DNA of 64,000 bases, from contig CAWANF010000007.1 in the NCBI GenBank assembly GCA_963783355.1, forward strand, positions 310,001 to 374,000, in the 5' to 3' direction. Numbering within the stretch: position 1 is the stretch's first letter; each line of letters starts with the position of its first letter. Below are positions 62,341-64,000 of the stretch, one piece after another. The notes under the pieces were generated by a model that was not told the origin of the DNA, searched no databases, and saw only the letters and a list, made by a program, of their open reading frames with translations. The position numbers and the translations under genes are program-made. This DNA comes from CAWANF01 sp963783355. Its GTDB lineage: Bacteria > Bacteroidota > Rhodothermia > Balneolales > DATFMH01.

Positions 62341-63696
62341 TTATACGATTTTAAGCAATGAATCATACATCTGTTGGCCGGCATTCAATACTTTGGCCGA
62401 AGCCTGGTAAGCATTTTGAAATTTTATCAGGTTGCTGAGCTCCTCGTCTATATTTACTCCTGCGATACTGTCTTGCTGATTGACCAGCATCTGGCGAACA
62501 GAATCTTTAGTCTGTGTCTCCGACTGGACAGAGCTCAATTCCGCCCCGGGTTTGCTTATCAGTTGAACAGCCCCTTCCAAAAGGGATTTCCCGTTGAGTA
62601 CAGGCGCATCACGCAGAGCGACCAGTTTTGTGGCATTATCTCCATTCCCGGCTTCACCGGAAGCTGACGAGGCGGCTATATTTTCCGGATTATTTAATAT
62701 ATCCGGGTTTAATTGAATAGTAGCAGCGGTGGTTTTGGAGGGATCAAAGAAATTTCGCGACACATTGTCTGCCAGACCATAACCCGATTTATGTACCGAG
62801 TTAACTTGCTGAACGAGGGTGGAAGCTATCTGGTCTAGTCCGGATGAAAGATCCGGGATAGTTGTATTGACCATTTGGATATCAGCTGCCAGCTGACCAT
62901 CGTTCACATCGAGCAGCTTACCATTGTCGAGGCGCAGTTTCATCTGGCTGCCCGGCTGACTCATCTCTGTTTTGATGGATGAAGCCTGCGTGCCACTCAA
63001 TACGAGCATTCCGCTAATGCGAATTTCCAGGGCACCATTATTATCGGTACCCGTATCAAAATTTACCAGCTTGGACAACTTGTCCAGTTTCTGAACCTGT
63101 AAATCTTTACTGTTGTTATCGCTTTGCCCATCCGCGTTACTGCGGGCAATGGAACCATTGATTTCAGCTAAATCCCTGAGCAGAGAATTGACCTGGGTTA
63201 CTACATTATTAGCATCTTTCACCGTTGCCTGACTCGTCTTTTCCAGGCCATTACTCAATGAGTGTAGTTTATTGGTTAATGTCTGGGCACTCGAAATAAC
63301 CGTATTGCGCAAGGTATTGTCCTGTGGATTCGTCGACAACGTAGAAAATGAATTAAATAAATTGCTGATATTGGCATCTAAATCACTTCCCGAATCCGTT
63401 ACAAACAACGATTGAATCTGGTTGTAAATAGTCGATTTTGTCGACAGACTGCCCAGTTCCTGTTCTTTCTGGCGAATCTGGTTATCAATCAGATCATTTC
63501 GCATACGCTGAACGTCGGCCACATTGACTCCCATACCATAAGAAGTGCCATTGGCGTGATATCCAAGCGGTTGCAAAACCACCTGCTCGCGGGTATACCC
63601 GGGAGTATCGGCATTAGCAATATTATGGGCAATTACCGAGGTTGTCTGTTTGGCTGACAATAAACCGTTGCGCGCTATTTCGAAAATATCATTCAT
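62341..63696 (-). CDS. flgK: Flagellar hook-associated protein 1
   Basis: The 451-residue protein starts with the rod/hook-type motif IARNGLLSAKQTTSVIAHNIANADTPGYTRE (the N-terminal flagellar rod signature). It ends with the FlgK motif NIDEELSNLIKFQNAYQASAKVLNAGQQMYDSLL. It is at the short end of the family range (about 450-600). It forms the first hook-filament junction ring. The gene lies 5 bases after the flgN-like gene. Confidence 0.94.
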   Translation of the reverse strand: MNDIFEIARNGLLSAKQTTSVIAHNIANADTPGYTREQVVLQPLGYHANGTSYGMGVNVADVQRMRNDLIDNQIRQKEQELGSLSTKSTIYNQIQSLFVTDSGSDLDANISNLFNSFSTLSTNPQDNTLRNTVISSAQTLTNKLHSLSNGLEKTSQATVKDANNVVTQVNSLLRDLAEINGSIARSNADGQSDNNSKDLQVQKLDKLSKLVNFDTGTDNNGALEIRISGMLVLSGTQASSIKTEMSQPGSQMKLRLDNGKLLDVNDGQLAADIQMVNTTIPDLSSGLDQIASTLVQQVNSVHKSGYGLADNVSRNFFDPSKTTAATIQLNPDILNNPENIAASSASGEAGNGDNATKLVALRDAPVLNGKSLLEGAVQLISKPGAELSSVQSETQTKDSVRQMLVNQQDSIAGVNIDEELSNLIKFQNAYQASAKVLNAGQQMYDSLLKIV

Positions 63697-63701
63697 TTAA
63701 A

Positions 63702-64000
63702 TCAGCCTTTTTCATCGATGGACAGTGTCGATAAATGCCCTTCATTAGTTTTGCCCTGGCCATTGTAATGAACATTTTGCTGATCCACCGTAGCAGCAAT
63801 GCTTCGTAATGTTTTCACATTGAAATCTTGTGCAAAACGTATCAGGTTAATCAGTTGCAGGCTTTGACCCCGAACATGATTCACTTCACGAATCAGCTTT
63901 TCGCGCATGTTAGCCAGTTTACCATCATTGGCCGGTAAATATCTTAATAAACCAGCCAGCACCATTTCGTCACCCTCAGCTTCCACCTCTTTCGCCGTAT
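63702..64000 (-). CDS. FlgN-like chaperone, C-terminal part (cut by window edge)
   Basis: The last roughly 99 residues are present; the frame is open to the window end. The helical part EKLIREVNHVRGQSLQLINLIRFAQDFNVKTLRSI resembles the C-terminal helices of FlgN, the export chaperone for FlgK and FlgL. The gene's place 5 bases before flgK is where flgN stands in many bacteria. The true start lies outside the window. Confidence 0.65.
   Translation of the reverse strand, partial: TAKEVEAEGDEMVLAGLLRYLPANDGKLANMREKLIREVNHVRGQSLQLINLIRFAQDFNVKTLRSIAATVDQQNVHYNGQGKTNEGHLSTLSIDEKG

Overview
The window (about 42% G+C by eye) looks like the chromosome of a flagellated, Gram-negative member of the FCB superphylum (Bacteroidota, Balneolota, Ignavibacteriota, Calditrichota and relatives). 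The pointers are a PorV/PorQ-like barrel, a DUF5777-YceI-cytochrome cluster, many Cys-lipoproteins, a full curli secretion system, Bacteroidetes-like TAnnTTTG promoter elements, and a run of yggS, divIVA and purine nucleoside phosphorylase. I cannot place it to genus. No phage, insertion sequence or CRISPR array was seen.

Left part (1-28,110): mostly housekeeping and envelope genes. These are lpd (cut by the edge), an HExxH lipoprotein with a broken or unresolved 5' end, prfC, a double GT2/TPR glycosyltransferase, a SirB1-type protein, arginine deiminase, an M50 protease, a small lipoprotein, smpB and rnpB (minus strand). Then come a DUF164-family coiled-coil protein, a Nif3-family protein, yggS, two PspB-like membrane peptides, divIVA, purine nucleoside phosphorylase, an acidic protein of unknown role, an isoaspartyl peptidase, comEC, a PorV/PorQ-like barrel, xseB-dxs and a thioredoxin-NHL lipoprotein.

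Middle (28,111-39,034): a complete and unusual curli locus. csgE, csgF, csgG and a regulatory-like-domain lipoprotein form one transcription unit. A Cro/C1-type regulator on the opposite strand separates it from a second unit: a csgB-like gene, three large CsgA-like curlins sharing a nearly identical 3' cassette, a strong hairpin, a second csgB-like gene and a CsgC/CsgH-like gene. Its CsgE carries a membrane anchor and a long basic linker, and its CsgG carries a C-terminal barrel-like domain.

Right-middle (39,228-48,762): tRNA-Arg(CCG) with a decayed tandem copy, a DUF72 gene, a sugar-type MFS transporter behind a LacI-type operator, a cytochrome/YceI/DUF5777 operon, small genes, queA, a dienelactone-hydrolase-like lipoprotein and a DUF4232-like lipoprotein. 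Several convergent gene junctions carry degenerate 7-bp tandem repeats.

Right end (48,823-64,000): a late-flagellar region. It holds two tandem flagellins, fliS-fliD-fliT-like, two flgM-like genes, a histidine kinase and an NtrC-type regulator on either side, and on the other strand flgN-flgK-flgL followed by a GT2/TPR protein. Three sigma-28-like promoters can be read upstream of the flagellin, fliS and an unknown gene. Curli (sessile) and flagellar filament (motile) genes therefore lie within about 20 kb of each other.
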